From Dermacentor variabilis (lineage: Eukaryota; Arthropoda; Arachnida; Ixodida; Ixodidae): a DNA stretch of 64,000 bases. The notes under the pieces are model-generated. The model did no database searches. It had not been told where the DNA came from and saw only the letters and a list, made by a program, of their open reading frames with translations. A program made the position numbers and the translations under genes. The stretch's first letter is position 1. Every line of letters begins with the position of its first letter. Shown piece by piece: positions 23,301 through 34,548 of this stretch. The stretch is taken from positions 204,160,127 through 204,224,126 of the forward strand of contig NC_134569.1 in the NCBI RefSeq assembly GCF_050947875.1. Reading direction: 5' to 3'.

Positions 23301-24005
23301 GAGCTATATGGCATTAAGGAGGCCCTTGTGCATGTACTTCGACAGCAGCCGCCAAAGACACGGGTGATTTTCACAGACTCAAAAGCAGCCCTACAAAGTA
23401 TGTGGAACAGGCGCAAGGGCTGCAATAATCAACCAGCAGCATTTGACATTGCTTATCTTCACCACAGGGCTAAGATTGCTGGGCATTGCATAAAGTTCCA
23501 GTGGATACCTGGCCGTGCCGGCATTTCGGGAAATGAAAGAGCGGACGAAGCTGCCAGAAATGGACTCCAATACCGCAAGTTCAAAAAAACATATTTTACA
23601 AAAGCCGACGCTTCAAACATGGCAAAAAAATATGCCTATCAAGAAAAAGACCGCATCTTGAATCTGCCGCTTTACCAAGATAGCTTCCTACGTTACATTG
23701 ACCCAGGAATGAGACCGAAAATTCCACGACCACTTCCTCGACACTTAGAGACATTGTACCATCGTCTTCGACTGAACGTGGCATACACGAACAATTATCT
23801 GTACCGCATAGGACTTACCACTAACCCATACTGTGATAACTGTCGCAACTTAGAGACAATTGAGCACATATTACTAGAATGCCCCGCGTACCGCGACGAG
23901 AGACAATTTTTTGAGCACCAATTGGACATGATTTGCCACGAACCCTTAACGTTACCGAGCATCTTAGGTCCAATGCCCGGCCCTTCAAAACAGCGACGGG
24001 TTTAG
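20365..24005 (+). pseudogene. LINE ORF2: endonuclease, RT, RNase H (broken)
   Basis: It starts at ATG 20365, six bases after the ORF1 stop. The AP endonuclease region (to about 21060) shows RNARGLRKKLADF, GDFNAHNEIW and SDHYPI, with an in-frame TAG at 20521. Frameshifts occur near 20985, 22060 and 22920. The RT shows RPISLLSCVGKLFEKM, a GVPQGAVL block and the YADD catalytic motif (about 22337). The RNase H domain has FTDGSS, SAELYGIKEAL, FTDSKAAL and GNERADEAA. The tail has CDNCRNLETIEHILLEC. All catalytic residues are readable, but the four lesions preclude a full protein. Confidence 0.85.
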
Positions 24006-24272
24006 GATTTATTGTTCAAATACCTGACAGAAATAGGTCAAATAGGAAAGCTTTAAAAATTGCATCCTTCCTATACAAAAGCCTAAATTTACCCGCCATG
24101 TCACCTGTAAATATTAGTATTAGGTCCACTCGGACATTTCATATTTATTTTTATCCTCTTTTTCTCCCACTCTCTTCTGGAATCTTTTAATCCCATTCCC
24201 CATCCCTATACAGAGTAGCATGCCAACGGTTATATACGCGCCGGCAAAATTCTCTGTTTTTCTAATAAAGAG

Positions 24273-24336
<64 letters not shown>

Positions 24337-24344
24337 TTAGAGTC

Positions 24345-24660
24345 CACAGTTTCCTGAGCGCAGATGTACAACTGATTGAAATATATGACTCGACCATGTA
24401 AGTTTATCGGTTAGAGTGACACCCAGATATTTGTGGTTGTCAACTTCGTAGGCTGTATTCTTCCGAACAGTGTAGGGAAAACCCGTATGTGTTTTCCCTC
24501 TTGTGATACGTAAGGATATAGTTTTCTCCATGTTGCGTGCCCCACTACAGATGCGATTCATCTACTGACCACAGAGCTGTCTGACGCAAAAATTGGCAGG
24601 ATCTAGAGGATAGTTTTCTAAACACTACACGATCGTTCGCAAACAGTCTGACACCCACGT
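24345..24660 (-). mobile_element. CR1-like LINE RT fragment, antisense
   Basis: The minus strand reads EKTISLRITRGK, then EVDNHKYLGVTLTDKLTWSSHI. This is the thumb region of CR1-type reverse transcriptases (compare [19 protein letters not shown] in the CR1 copy at 52200). It is short and truncated. It adjoins the right target duplication of the LINE at 18821..24332, and together with 18210..18660 may be the older target element. Confidence 0.6.
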
Positions 24661-24740
24661 CCATTGAAAATTAGTTTATTGAAGCTACTATTATATATTG
24701 GTACTGTTGCTTACTCTAGCCTTAGCGCGTGACAAACCGG
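24661..24740 (+). other. Possible remnant of Gypsy-1 LTR
   Basis: This lies directly upstream of the primer-binding-like sequence. No matching 3' LTR was found, so the LTR nature is inferred from position only. Confidence 0.25.
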
Positions 24741-24904
24741 TGGAGGTGCAGGGTAATCTAATATATGCACCAAACCCCTCCCAGCAACAGGAGCTCCAGC
24801 CCCGTACCGGTGGTTACGCCTGTACACCGCGCCAGCAGAAGGATCCGTGGACAAGCCCCTGAGTTTGGACTCACCCAGAGAAAATGACAGCTCTGACCAC
24901 CCAA

Positions 24905-26060
24905 ACCGGTGTGGAAGGCACAATGGCGATTCATTGTACGCTACTCAATCCGCGAACGCCGAATCCCTTCCACGGCGCCATACATGAGGATGTTGAAGAT
25001 TGGCTTGTGCACTATGAACGTGTTGCTGCATTCAACGAATGGGATGACGCAGACAATCTGAAAAACGCATATTTCAGCCTTAACGACGGCCCGTGTGTTT
25101 GGTATGAGAACCGTGCAGATTCCCTAACTTCATGGGCAGAATTCAGACGCCGGATTCTTGAGAGGTATGTGAGCCCTGATCGCCGAGAGCGAGCGAAGCG
25201 TGATCTCCAGTCCCGTATACAAATGCCGAACGAAGGCCTCGCAATGTATGTCGAGGACATGACGCGTCTCTTTCGACGGGCCGTCTCCAGCATGTCGGAA
25301 GAAAAAAAGAAAAAAAGGTGCGGTACCTGATGCGCGGAGTGAAAGAGCAGCTCGTGCGCTCGGCGGTCTCGTGCGCAGTCCTCCCAAGACTGTGTCAGAA
25401 TTTCTTTCCGAGGCCGTCACCATGGGACAGACTCTTCGGCAGCGGGCACCATCATACAAACGCCAAGTGAACGCTGCCTCACCTACGGGCTTCTTCGGAG
25501 CTCTAGGGGGCCACTTCGATTTCTTTCGAGAGCTCATTCGTTCCGTAATCCGCGAAGAACTCCAGAAAGTGTCGGTACCCTCACAGCCGACTCTCAGCTC
25601 CTTGTCCAGCGTTCTCCGTGACGAAGTCCAGAATGCGCTAAGAGAACCACATTTCAACACAGCAGCTCGACCGCTACGAACTGACAGCCCCCGTATGTCA
25701 TATTCGCAAGCGTTGAGGCAACCTGCCCCATCTCCCTCCCCGCTTCGCACCGCGTGCCCGGCCATGCTACAACCCGTCCAAGCTGCCTCGTATTACCAGG
25801 ACCACCGGCAGGCGCCAAGGAAATGTGAGGCGGGCACCTGATCGCCGTCCCCTTTGCTTTCACTGTGGCGAAGCTGGACATGTGTACCGACAGTGCTCCT
25901 ATCGAGAGCTCGGACTACGCGGATTCTCAGCAAACTCGCGGCGACCTAAGTTCGGCCAGCGTCCTCCTGAAATTGAACAATACGTTGCCCAGCAGCGCGG
26001 ATCCCCAGCAGCTCGACACCAGTCACGCTTCCCTTCGCCGCGGCGGTTTTCTCCGACTCG
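24905..26060 (+). pseudogene. Gypsy-1 gag with zinc knuckle (frameshifted)
   Basis: The capsid-like part has a VEDWLVHYERVAAFNEWDD block and an AEFRRRILERYV block. An A-rich slip near 25300..25315 (AAAAAAAGAAAAAAA) shifts the frame; the C-terminal part continues at 25325 in another frame. A third frame holds the knuckle CFHCGEAGHVYRQC (CX2CX4HX4C, about 25855..25896). Comparable blocks occur in the intact Gypsy-3 gag. It would assemble the RNA-containing particle but cannot be made as one protein. Confidence 0.75.
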
Positions 26061-26219
26061 CCGTATACGTATTCGAGCGTGGTGCAGGGTCGGTCGCCGA
26101 GCCCGTGCCGGGAAAACTAACCACAGCGGCCTTTGGGGGCGAGGCCGCTCAGTCTGGACGTGCTCAAGGACCCCTACTGACGCGTACGCGGACCGACGAT
26201 ACATCAACGACGACAGTAC

Positions 26220-26640
26220 CTGCTGATTACGGAAGAAGAATTTCCTTGGACATTCCTGTACAGCCCGACGGTCGTGAATTGACTGCTTTAGTGGACACTG
26301 GAGCGGATTATTCTATAATCAGCGAAAAACTTGCCGCCCTTCTGAAGAAAGTGACGACGCCTTGGAATCAAACGCCAGTTCATACAGCTGGCGGGCACAT
26401 CGTCGCGCCACTCGGCATGTGCACCGCACGAATACAGATTCGCGGCTCTACGTTTGTTGCCAGTTTGAGCATTCTCCCTCAGTGTACCTAATCATCGGCA
26501 TGTACTTTCTCAGGGAGCACGGAGCTATCATCGACATTCGACAACGCCTCGTCACTTTCTCGACAAAGAGCGCCGCAGCGGCGACCAACACCATCCACCC
26601 TCGAGCATCTCTTCGTGTCATCGACGACATGTCACGTTAC
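26220..26640 (+). pseudogene. Gypsy-1 aspartic protease region
   Basis: The retropepsin active-site block LVDTGADYSIISEKLAALL is intact at about 26288..26344. A frameshift follows near 26480, before the second flap-side block (LIIGMYFLREHGAIID). It would process the Gag-Pol polyprotein. Confidence 0.75.
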
Positions 26641-26899
26641 CACCACGTGCAAGTGTCGTGGTTCAAGTGGCATGTGACAGACTCTTACACGGTGAAGCGG
26701 TCGCAGAAAGCAATCGCTCTCCTGCTTTCTCAAGGTGTTTGCGTAGCAAGAAGCCTTATTGATCTCCATGATGGCCACTGTGAGGTTTTTGTCACGGACT
26801 TCAACTACGAACACCGGCACCTTTTCCCCGGTACTGTCATTGCCTACTCTGACCCGATCGCCAATGTCACTGAGTGTTTTGTTTCCGAGGCCATCGGCA

Positions 26900-28330
26900 C
26901 TGCTCAAGCACCTCTACGCAACGTCAACATTAGTCCAACGCTTCCTGAACAGAACAAACAACCCCCGCGCGAGCGCGCTGTTGCTCGAGTTCCACTCTTG
27001 CTTTGCACGGTCGTCGAAGATACGTCAAACATCGATTACGGATCACGGTATCATCACTTATGACGACGTGCCCCCCATACAGCAACCGCGTTATCGTGTT
27101 TCCCCGACCGAACGACATGCGATTCAAACGCAGGTGAAGGAAATGCTTCAAGACGGCGTAATACAGCCTTTATGCAGTCCCTGGTCATCGCCAGTCGTTC
27201 TTAATTGTTAAAAAGAAAGATGGCACGCTTCGGTTTTGTGTTGACTAACGGAAGATAAACAACGTCACAAAGAAAGACGTGTACCCGTTACCTCGTGTCG
27301 ACGATTCTCTGGACAGGATGAGGCGCGCGAAGTATTTCTCCTCTATCTATTTGAAAAGTGGCTACTGGCAAATTGAAGTACATGAGCGGGACCGCGAGAA
27401 AGCTGCTTTTGTGACTCCGGACGGCCTTTACGAATTTAGAGTACTCCCTTTCGGCCTCTGTTCCGCTCCAGCCACATTCCAACGAATGACAGATACAGTT
27501 CTCGCTGACTTCAAATGGAAAAGCTGCCTTATCTAACTCGATCATGTCGTTGTCTTTTCGGAAGCTTTCGACGAGCCCCTTCGACGCCTTCGGAATGTAC
27601 TCGAAGCCATTCGATCAGCTACCTTACACTAAAGCCAGAGAAATGCCATTTAGGTTACGAGGAATTGAAGTTCCTTGGTCACGTTGTGAGCGTGGTAGGT
27701 GTTCGGCCCGATCCCGAGAAGTCTGCTGCCGTAGCTGCTTTTCCCCACCCGACAAGAAAAGCGTCCGACGATTTTTGGGCTTGTGTGCTTACTTACGACA
27801 CTTCATTGAAAATTTTTCGAAGCTTGCAGAGCCGCTATTTCGCCTTACGCGTGACGACGTGCCATTCATCTGGACTGATGAAGAACAGACCGCCTTTGCG
27901 GAGCTACAACGTCGATTGCCTTCTCCTCCCGTGCTCGGTCATTTTGATGAGAATGCTGACACAGAAGTACGCACTGACGCCAGCAATAGCGGTCTCGGAG
28001 CTATTGTGGTGCAAGGGCAAGACGGGACTGAACGAGTTATCGCCTACGCGAGCCGCACTCTGTCACGCGCCTAGTCCAATTATTCCACCACAGAGAAGGA
28101 GTGCCTCGCGGTTATTTGGGCTACTAAAAAGTTTAGGCCGTATCTCTACGGGCGATCATTTAAAGTTGTGAGCGATCATCACGCCTTGTGCTGGTTGACC
28201 AACCTACGAGACCCTTCTGAACGATTGGCACGTTGAAGTCTGCGACTCCAGGAATTTAACATCACCGTCGTATACAAGGCAGGCAGAAAACATGAAGATG
28301 CTGACACGCTATCACGAGAACCTGTTGAAT
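26900..28330 (+). pseudogene. Gypsy-1 RT and RNase H (catalytic motif lost)
   Basis: The RT fingers and palm are readable: [48 protein letters not shown] and VLPFGLCSAPATFQRM. The catalytic YxDD motif is destroyed: the Tyr codon is TAA (27533..27535) and the second Asp codon reads His (CAT). RNase H blocks RTDASNSGLGAIV and [14 protein letters not shown] follow, with a stop between them. The copy is certainly inactive. Confidence 0.85.
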
Positions 28331-28529
28331 CTCAGAATCCTGACGAGGGAGACGACAGCGCCGTCCTGGGATACCTCAGCGGCCGGATCTGCTCGCTAAA
28401 CAGCGATCGGATGATGCTGAGTTAAGGCCCATCATCGATCACTTAGAAGGTGGCATCGCGTCCATTCCTCGCCCTATTTCGCGATGGTAGTCATTTTGCC
28501 TACGAGAGGGCATCAAAAAGGCACATTTC

Positions 28530-28734
28530 GTAAAAATGCTGAAAAAACAACAGTCAATACTGAAACGAAAACAGCACACAAAATCCACGCAGAAATACAA
28601 CTATTTACATGGGGAAAAGTTAGTGGCAAAGGCGCAAGACGGTACACAAGTTAGAGCTCCAGTTGACAGTTTTCCGCTTCCTCTTCGTCTCTGTCTTGTG
28701 CGCACGGTCTTGTCCAAATACACCATAACATGAG
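28530..28734 (-). repeat. Gypsy-2 3' LTR
   Basis: On the minus strand it starts TGTTATGGTGTATTTGGACA just after a purine/G-rich CCCCGGGGGCTCA tract. It matches the 5' LTR at 32945..33107 through GACAAGACCGTGCGC-like and AGACGAAGAGGAAG blocks, with clear divergence and indels. The inner and outer ends are approximate. Confidence 0.65.
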
Positions 28735-28879
28735 CCCCCGGGGCAGGAGCACGTCCCGGTGCTTGTTAGAATGATAGCGAACTAGATGGACAGCATGGTA
28801 TTAAACGGGGCACGTGGACGACGTCAGTTCGTAGCTGGCATGAGGACAGCGTGTCTTCAACAGGGGCGATTCCGTAATT

Positions 28880-29942
28880 TATGTCACTTAATCTTTACAA
28901 TACCCGGTAGGGCATGGTATAGCGTGACAACAATCTTTCGGACAGGCCAACGTGGCGACTTGGAGTCCACATAATAACGAGATTTCCGGGAGAGAACTGA
29001 AGGTTCCGGTGGCGACTGTCGTAGCGAGCGTTTTGTGACGCCTGAGCCGCTTGAGTCGATCATAGGCAATCTGGCGAGCCACACGAGCCCGACTGACGGC
29101 GCCATGGGCGTGATCCGTGGTGTGTCACGACACCGAAGATAGCCGGGCGTCAAAAGGCAGAGTGGGACAGTGACCAAACAAAGGGGAGAAAGGTCAGAAA
29201 GTGGTGGTATTGTGACGTAAAGAATAATTGCACGCAAATGTCACGTAGGGCAAAGTGCTGTCGCAATAGCGATGGTCTGCTGAAACGTACATAATAACGT
29301 TACGTAGATAACATTTCTGTGAGGGCGCGATTTAGTCGGTCAGGCCGTACGTTTGTGGGTGATATGTGGTTGGGAGCTTGTGTTCGGTGGAGTAGGAATG
29401 AAGTTTGTCTTCGGCAACTGGGACAGGAAGTAGAGGCCACGATCAGTCAGCAGCTGCTTTGGCACGCCATGGTGGAGAATCACGTCCTGAAGTAAAAAGT
29501 ATGCTACTTCTGTAGCACAGCTGGTGGACAGGGAACGTGTAATGGCATAGCGCGTCACATAATCTGTGACAACGGCTATCCATTCGTTCCCTTTTATAAA
29601 TATGGGGAAGGAGCCAAGAAGGTCAATGCCGACACGGAAGAAAGGCTCTGTGTGAACACTGACTCGATGAAGGTGGCCAGTAGGTTGCGCACATGGATTC
29701 TTTCGCCACTTACAGAGGTCACAAGCCGCAACGTGACGTCGCACAGAGCGGTACAGGCCTGGCCAGAAGAAGCGACGTCTAACACTGTTGGAAGTGCGGG
29801 AGGTGCCAAGGTGTCCGGTAGTGGGTGCGTCGTGGAGCTCAGCAAGAACAGCAGAACGGAGGTGACGAGGGACAACTAGCAGTAAATCTGGTCCATCAGA
29901 GCTGATGTTGCGCTGATAAATGTCGTCATAGCGCACAGACAT
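28880..29942 (-). pseudogene. Gypsy-2 integrase
   Basis: The HHCC zinc region is intact (LHDAPTTGHLGTSRT, then CDLCKWRKN). The catalytic core shows VGIDLLGSFPIF for the first Asp and LTDRGLYF for the second. Before the third acidic residue the frame shifts (about 29400), and the TYHPQT block lies in another frame. The remainder down to about 28880 is recognisable only in pieces. It would have joined the cDNA into the host chromosome. Confidence 0.75.
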
Positions 29943-30081
29943 TTTGATTGAGTGATCTTATTGGCCAGATGTCAAGCACCCGATGATCGACCGTAGAGAA
30001 TCGTCATTTCGCTGCTCAGTAACGATGTCGCGAAAGTCAGAAGTGGCCAGAAGGGAAGTGTCGGCATCCTGTTTGTCGTTG

Positions 30082-30600
30082 TCAGAAGGATGGACGGGAT
30101 GATGCAACAAGCCGTCGCCGTGCTGATGTAAGCTGCCGGATGTTGCACATCACAACGAAAGAATACTCGTGGAGTCTGAGTGCCCAGTAACCAAGGCCGT
30201 CAGTCGGGTCTTTCAGCGACGATAGCCAGCTCAGGGTATGGTGGTCCGTGATGACTGAATATGGGCGGCGAAAGAAGGCGAAATTTAGCCAGTGCCCACA
30301 CCAGAGCAAGGCACTCGCACTCGGGGATAGAAAAATTGCGCGCTGAAGAGGACAAAGGACTACTGGCGTAGGCAATGACGCGCTCGTCTCCGTTTTGCTT
30401 TTGGGCGAGGACAGCACCTATGCCATGGCCACTAGCGTCTGTGTGAATTTGAGTTCGCGCAGATGGATCAAAACGGCCTAATATCGGAGGCGTCGTCAAC
30501 AAGCGGATGAGGGTGTAGAAGGCGTCGGCTTGTTCACGGCCCCAAAAGACCGCAGTGTCCTTCTTGAGAAGGTCGGTCAGTGGCCGGCTGGCGTCCGCAA
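30082..30600 (-). pseudogene. Gypsy-2 RNase H
   Basis: The blocks ILGRFDPSARTQIHTDASG, GIGAVLAQKQ and ERVIAYASSPLSSSARNFS, then ECECLALVWALAKFR, give the RNase H fold of Ty3/Gypsy elements. Frameshifts occur near 30230 and downstream. The upstream end is cut by the LINE fragment at 30600..30845. Confidence 0.75.
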
Positions 30601-30845
30601 ATTTTTAAATAAACCGACAAAAACAGAAGCGATATTTGCGATATTTGCAATATCTGCGATATTTGAAAGATACCGGATTGAGTCAGCGTCTGTGATCCGG
30701 ACTGAGTGACCGACTGATATCCCCAGTGGACTTTCTCTTCTTTAATTCTTTCCGTCCCCCTTTCCCCAGTGTAGGGTAGCCAACAGGGCTCAGTCCTGGT
30801 TAACCTCCCTACCTTTCATTTATCATTTTCTCTCTCTCTCTCCGA
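30600..30845 (+). mobile_element. LINE 3' end inserted in Gypsy-2 RT
   Basis: This is a non-coding 3' UTR of the tick LINE type, ending GTAGGGTAGCCAACAGG, GGTTAACCTCCCTACC and a CT run at about 30828..30842. The antisense copy at 31815..32222 shares this UTR. A tandem GATATTTGC(G/A) patch near 30635..30660 starts the fragment. The RT palm sequence that should span this site is lost, so the insertion was accompanied by a deletion. Confidence 0.65.
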
Positions 30846-31187
30846 AAGGCATAATATTAAAGTGTAAAAGGTCGTCCGGTGTCACGAAAGCGGTCTTCTC
30901 ACGATCGACTTCACCAACCGAAATCTGTCAATAACTGGATCGGAGGTCGATTGAAGAGAAGTGTCTGGATCCATGAAGGCAGCTTCATTAATCTACGAGA
31001 GAGGGCACACATTCTTTTTCGTGTTCTTGTTCAGTTGACGGTAGTCCACACAAAATCGCCAGCTGCCACCCTTCTTCCTGACCAAGGCAACCGGCGAAGC
31101 CCAAGGACTCGAAGAGGGCTCAATTACACTTTTGGTGAGCACCTTGTCTACTTCAGCTTGGATAACGTGGCATTTTGCGTGAGACAC
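30846..31187 (-). pseudogene. Gypsy-2 RT, N-terminal half
   Basis: The minus strand gives [20 protein letters not shown] and [14 protein letters not shown], then after a frameshift FSSIDLRSSY, EKTAFVTPDD and NIMPF. The YxDD region that should follow is deleted. Upstream, the frame runs back into a region where protease is expected, but no DTGA-type active site of the retropepsin kind is present; an IDTGDASP string belongs to the RT leader. Confidence 0.7.
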
Positions 31188-31371
31188 GCGATAGGGACGT
31201 CGGCGGTAGGGCTAGCATCACCGGTGTCAATCTTATGGGCCACAACGGAAGTCTGTCCCAGCGGACATATACCGTCAACTTCTGCATCGACTCCGTTGCG
31301 TCTAGTCGGCAGGGTGAGAGGCTTTGGCAGAGACGTCGACAATACAGCGTCACCTCTGAGAGCTGCATCTT

Positions 31372-31812
31372 TCAATTTTCCGGAGGTACGCGCTCAGGTC
31401 GGAAAGGCGGTGGCAGGCCACGGGACTGTAGTGCCCTGGACGACAGACGACGACTTTGCGGCGAGTGGTACTGCTGAATGCTTGGCGACGGTGAACGACG
31501 GCTCCATGTGGTCGTACCGTCGGTAGCGTGCAAGTTCGGCTCGGCTTGCGACTGGAAATGGCGAAAACTGCCGTCTGGACGAGGGCTGTTCGAGAATTGC
31601 ACTGAGGACCAGCGGTTGCGACAGTATCGGGCAACGTGACCAACGCGACGACAACCGAAGCAAATAGGTCGGTAATCCGGTGTTCGCCACTCAGCCATTT
31701 TGCGAGAACCTCGATCGAGGGATCCATTGATTTCGGGTATGCACGGGCGAAGGACGTTCGGTTGGCCTGGACACGGTGCATACTGACTGAAAACAGACAT
31801 TGGCGAGATCTT
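31372..31812 (-). pseudogene. Gypsy-2 gag C-terminus with zinc knuckle
   Basis: CFGCRRVGHVARYC (CX2CX4HX4C) lies at about 31622..31663 within an Arg/Ser/Pro-rich nucleocapsid-like tail. It is cut off from the capsid part at 32235..32925 by the LINE fragment 31815..32222. Confidence 0.75.
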
Positions 31813-31814
31813 GG

Positions 31815-32222
31815 CGCACTAGAGAGAGAGAGAGAGAGAGATGCAAATGAGAGGAAGGCAGGGAGGTTAACCAGACTTAAAACGTCCGGTTTGCTACCCT
31901 GCACTAGGGGAAGGGAAAGGGGAAGTAAAGACGGAAAGAAGAGCGTGACAAAAATAAAAGCAAAAAAATATGAAAAGGGACGAAATGGAGTCATTACAGT
32001 CTTTCTAATAGGCCAGTGTCACGTAGAAAAGTCAACAGAGCCTTGACCGACTTTTGCTGCGACGACAGTTCACGTCGGCATTCCAAAACTGACTGTTCTG
32101 AAGGTGGCCTGTCGTCAAGGCGCACTATAGCATGAGCAAGGGGAACCATAGCAGCGCATGTATCGTTGACAGGCGGGTACAGAGCCGCTGGACACATGGC
32201 TTCCAGATCACGGCGCACAATC
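31815..32222 (-). mobile_element. 5'-truncated LINE inserted in Gypsy-2 gag
   Basis: The minus strand carries a LINE ORF2 C-terminus ending ALLTFLRDTGLLERL, then the 3' UTR (GGTAGCAAACCGGACG, GGTTAACCTCCCTGCC) and a CT run at 31815..31840. It is the same family as 30600..30845. It splits gag between the capsid and zinc-knuckle parts. Confidence 0.75.
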
Positions 32223-32234
32223 TTCGTCAGCTGC

Positions 32235-32925
32235 CCTGAAGGCTGCCGCTGCCACGAAGGAGAGTTCCGTCGGTCTTCACAAGACGATGTTGCAACCGTA
32301 TTGGGAAGCCATGCAAATGACTGATAGATACGACGGCTTTTGACCTGCTTGAAGCATTGAACTGCGTGATAACGTCAGTAAACGAAGTACAGTTCTTACA
32401 AATCAATAAATTGAAGGCGACATCGGCGATATCTTTTAAGAACTGCCCTAGTTTGTCAGACTCTGGCATTTCAACGTTGGCCTTGCGGCAGAGTGCCAGC
32501 ACGTCTTGTATATAAGCGACGTAACCTTTGGCGGACGTTCGAACTCGTAATGCCAACTCTTTCTTGCGACAACCGTCCGACTGTATGATTTTCCGTAGGG
32601 ATCTCGCAGCTTCTGCTTGCACGTCTCCCAGTGACAAAGTTCTTCGTGGTTTTGAAACCACACTGGCGCTGTTCCCGCCAAGTAGCAAATTATGTTCGTC
32701 AGCAATCGCTGTGGGATCCCGTTTGTTGTGGCTGCTCACCTGCTCATACACCTCCAGCCAGTCGTCGACGTCGGCGCCATCGGTGCCTGCCGCAGAATGT
32801 TCCTGGATCACGCGGATGCGCGAGTACGACAGTTGACGCAGGCGTTGCCGAACCAGGCACCGTCTCCTGCGACATCGATAAAGAACCGAAGCAGCGGCGA
32901 CTGCGAAACTCCGTTCTGAGTCGTT
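32235..32925 (-). pseudogene. Gypsy-2 gag capsid region
   Basis: The blocks DVDDWLEVYEQVSSHNK, LAGTAPVWFQNHEE and YVAYIQDVLALCRKANVEMPESDK match the retrotransposon gag domain and align with [24 protein letters not shown] and [13 protein letters not shown] of Gypsy-3. Two frameshifts divide it. Confidence 0.75.
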
Positions 32926-32944
32926 ACCTAGCACCTCCACCAGA

Positions 32945-33107
32945 TGTTGCGAAGAGGAAGCCCGATGCACAAATATATGCAATTCTTTACATGCATTTTG
33001 TGGTAAACGCGCAGGCTGGTACAAACGTAACAGCTCCAGTAGAGTCTACCACTTCCTCTTCGTCTCTCTCTTGCGCGCACGATCCTGTCCAAATGCACCG
33101 TAAGAAC
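32945..33107 (-). repeat. Gypsy-2 5' LTR
   Basis: It is the partner of 28530..28734. It begins TGTTCTTACGGTGCATTTGG on the minus strand and ends near TTCGCAACA, just before the primer-binding-like TGGTGGAGGTGC. Confidence 0.65.
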
Positions 33108-33110
33108 ATA

Positions 33111-34329
33111 TATTGTAGTTCGTTCAGGCTGCTGCAGGCTTGTGCCCACTCTTAAAAAAAAAAAAACACCCTGGCTACGTGCCTGGCCTCTCGTTAAATA
33201 CGCTTGTCCATAAAGTGTCCATATGTCTTGGGCACCCTGGCAGAAGTGCGCCATCCCCAGCGGTTCCTGCCTCGAAGAGCAGCACAATGCCAAGAAAACT
33301 TAATGACAGGCCGTCGGCTGCGATAGAATAGGCAACCTGCTCGAGGGCCATGCATATGGCCTCTGGGTTTTAACGCAGCTGCGTTCAGTGCATGCAAGGA
33401 TGATTGCGTCAGCGAATTAACTAAATTGCTAGGCCATGCAGGCTTAAATTTGTAGGCTTTTCACGGAAAACTGAGACGGGCATCTAGGGCGAAAGAACGC
33501 CTTTATATACTTGCATCTTCTCACTATGGTTAACTTGACTTGGAAACCTGTAAAACAAACGACTTTGCAGGCATCATGATTGCAGTTCGTGCACCTCAAT
33601 GGAGGGCGATGCGCAAGTTACTCCATGACCGCGCACAGTGATGCGCAATCTGATTGCAATATCGAGCGGTAAAGTGGAGGTTGTTGGAGACAGAAGTCGG
33701 CACTACGACTTGGAAAAGCCGTTATATAGAAATTCTGCTGTTTTTATTTAGTTTTTAAAGCGAAGCTCTATGTGGCTAGGCAGAACAAAAATGCGTCTGT
33801 CCGCGCGTGTGTACAGAAAACTCCTCTTTCAGAACCGCAGACGCATGCGCGGAGAAACCCTGTAGGAGAGAAGGTAAATGCAAGGGGCGAGATAATGGCT
33901 GGGTTTAAGGACGACGGAGGTACACTCTCGCATCAACGTGCGCGGTAAGGTGGAAACGGCGCATCCGACGGAGCGAGTCCAGTAGCGCAGGCGGAGCGCG
34001 CTCAACAACAATAATGAAAGAGAAAGAGAGGCGCGCGATTGCTTGCTTGCTTGTTTGTTCCGCACTTGTGGCACTTACCCACGGCGGGGGATTGGCCAAG
34101 AAGCCGGCGGTTAAAGGTTAAACGTTATAGGGAAGGGGAGAGAGAAAAACTTAAACGGAAAATGAAATCGGGACGATTTCCTGGGCTACTAGTGACGTTG
34201 TCGTTCTCCATCGCAGCTGAGCGCGCGCGCTGCAGTTTCTCTCCAACATCAACATGGGCATGCGGGGAGTAGTTCGTACCCCCGAATAGCAAGGCGCGTA
34301 CGAAGAAGGACGCCGGGAACAGAATCGCG
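33111..34329. other. Unassigned spacer, partly GC-rich
   Basis: This includes an A run at about 33154..33167 and a GC-rich stretch from 33840 with short open frames in several frames. Parts of 33730..34320 may be the 5' portion of the Helitron-like element that follows, but no diagnostic end was seen. Confidence 0.35.
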
Positions 34330-34548
34330 AGTGCGCTCGTGTGCGCCGTGCAAGCGCGGCAACTACGCAAGCGCGGCAACTACGCGCCGAGGATGCCGAA
34401 CCCTTCGAAACCATGCTACAACGCAAGGCGGAATGTAAGCGACAACGCACGACTGCATCTGGCCAAGAAGCAGCGCGAAGTGGAGCGCAAGCAGCAATGG
34501 CGGACCGACACTTCAAACCGGTAGGCCGAGCGACATCGTGACGCTGAC
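34330..34548 (+). pseudogene. Helitron-like ORF relic, N-terminal part
   Basis: An Arg/Lys/Glu/Ala-rich frame (about 34341..34541) has RAEDAE and RKAECKRQR words. It resembles the basic repeat segment that precedes the replicase in some arthropod Helitron ORFs. It stops where the solo LTR begins. The identification depends on the downstream zinc motif. Confidence 0.4.

Larger units (their letters stand above)
18821..24332 (+). mobile_element. Full-length but mutated LINE (I/Jockey group)
   Basis: The 5.5 kb element has a 5' UTR of about 220 bases, ORF1 with three zinc knuckles, ORF2 with endonuclease, RT and RNase H, a 3' UTR, and a terminal CT microsatellite (about 24275..24332). It is bracketed by a 10 bp target duplication. 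A 5'-truncated copy of the same 3' end is at 60485..60757 (antisense). Two in-frame stops and three frameshifts make it inactive. RNase H plus ORF1 knuckles argue for an I-type or LOA-type element; the clade was not tested. Confidence 0.85.
24741..28515 (+). mobile_element. Gypsy-1: decayed Ty3/Gypsy element, integrase missing
   Basis: A primer-binding-like TGGAGGTGCAGGGTAA at 24741 is followed by gag, zinc knuckle, protease, RT and RNase H in order on the plus strand, all with frameshifts and stops. Homology ends near 28515, within the segment after RNase H. The integrase and 3' LTR are absent, and the LTR of the opposite-strand Gypsy-2 follows at once. Insertion of, or recombination with, Gypsy-2 probably removed the 3' half. 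Confidence 0.8.
28530..33110 (-). mobile_element. Gypsy-2: decayed Ty3/Gypsy element with nested LINEs
   Basis: From right to left it reads 5' LTR, primer site (CTGGTGGAGGTGCTAGGTAA), gag, zinc knuckle, a deleted protease, partial RT, RNase H, integrase and 3' LTR. LINE 3' fragments interrupt gag (31815..32222) and the RT (30600..30845). The LTRs are much more diverged than those of Gypsy-3, so the insertion is old. Confidence 0.8.

Noticed and set aside
33140..33397. Further granulin or other host exon on the minus strand
   Set aside because: Cysteines are scattered without the paired pattern; no splice signals.
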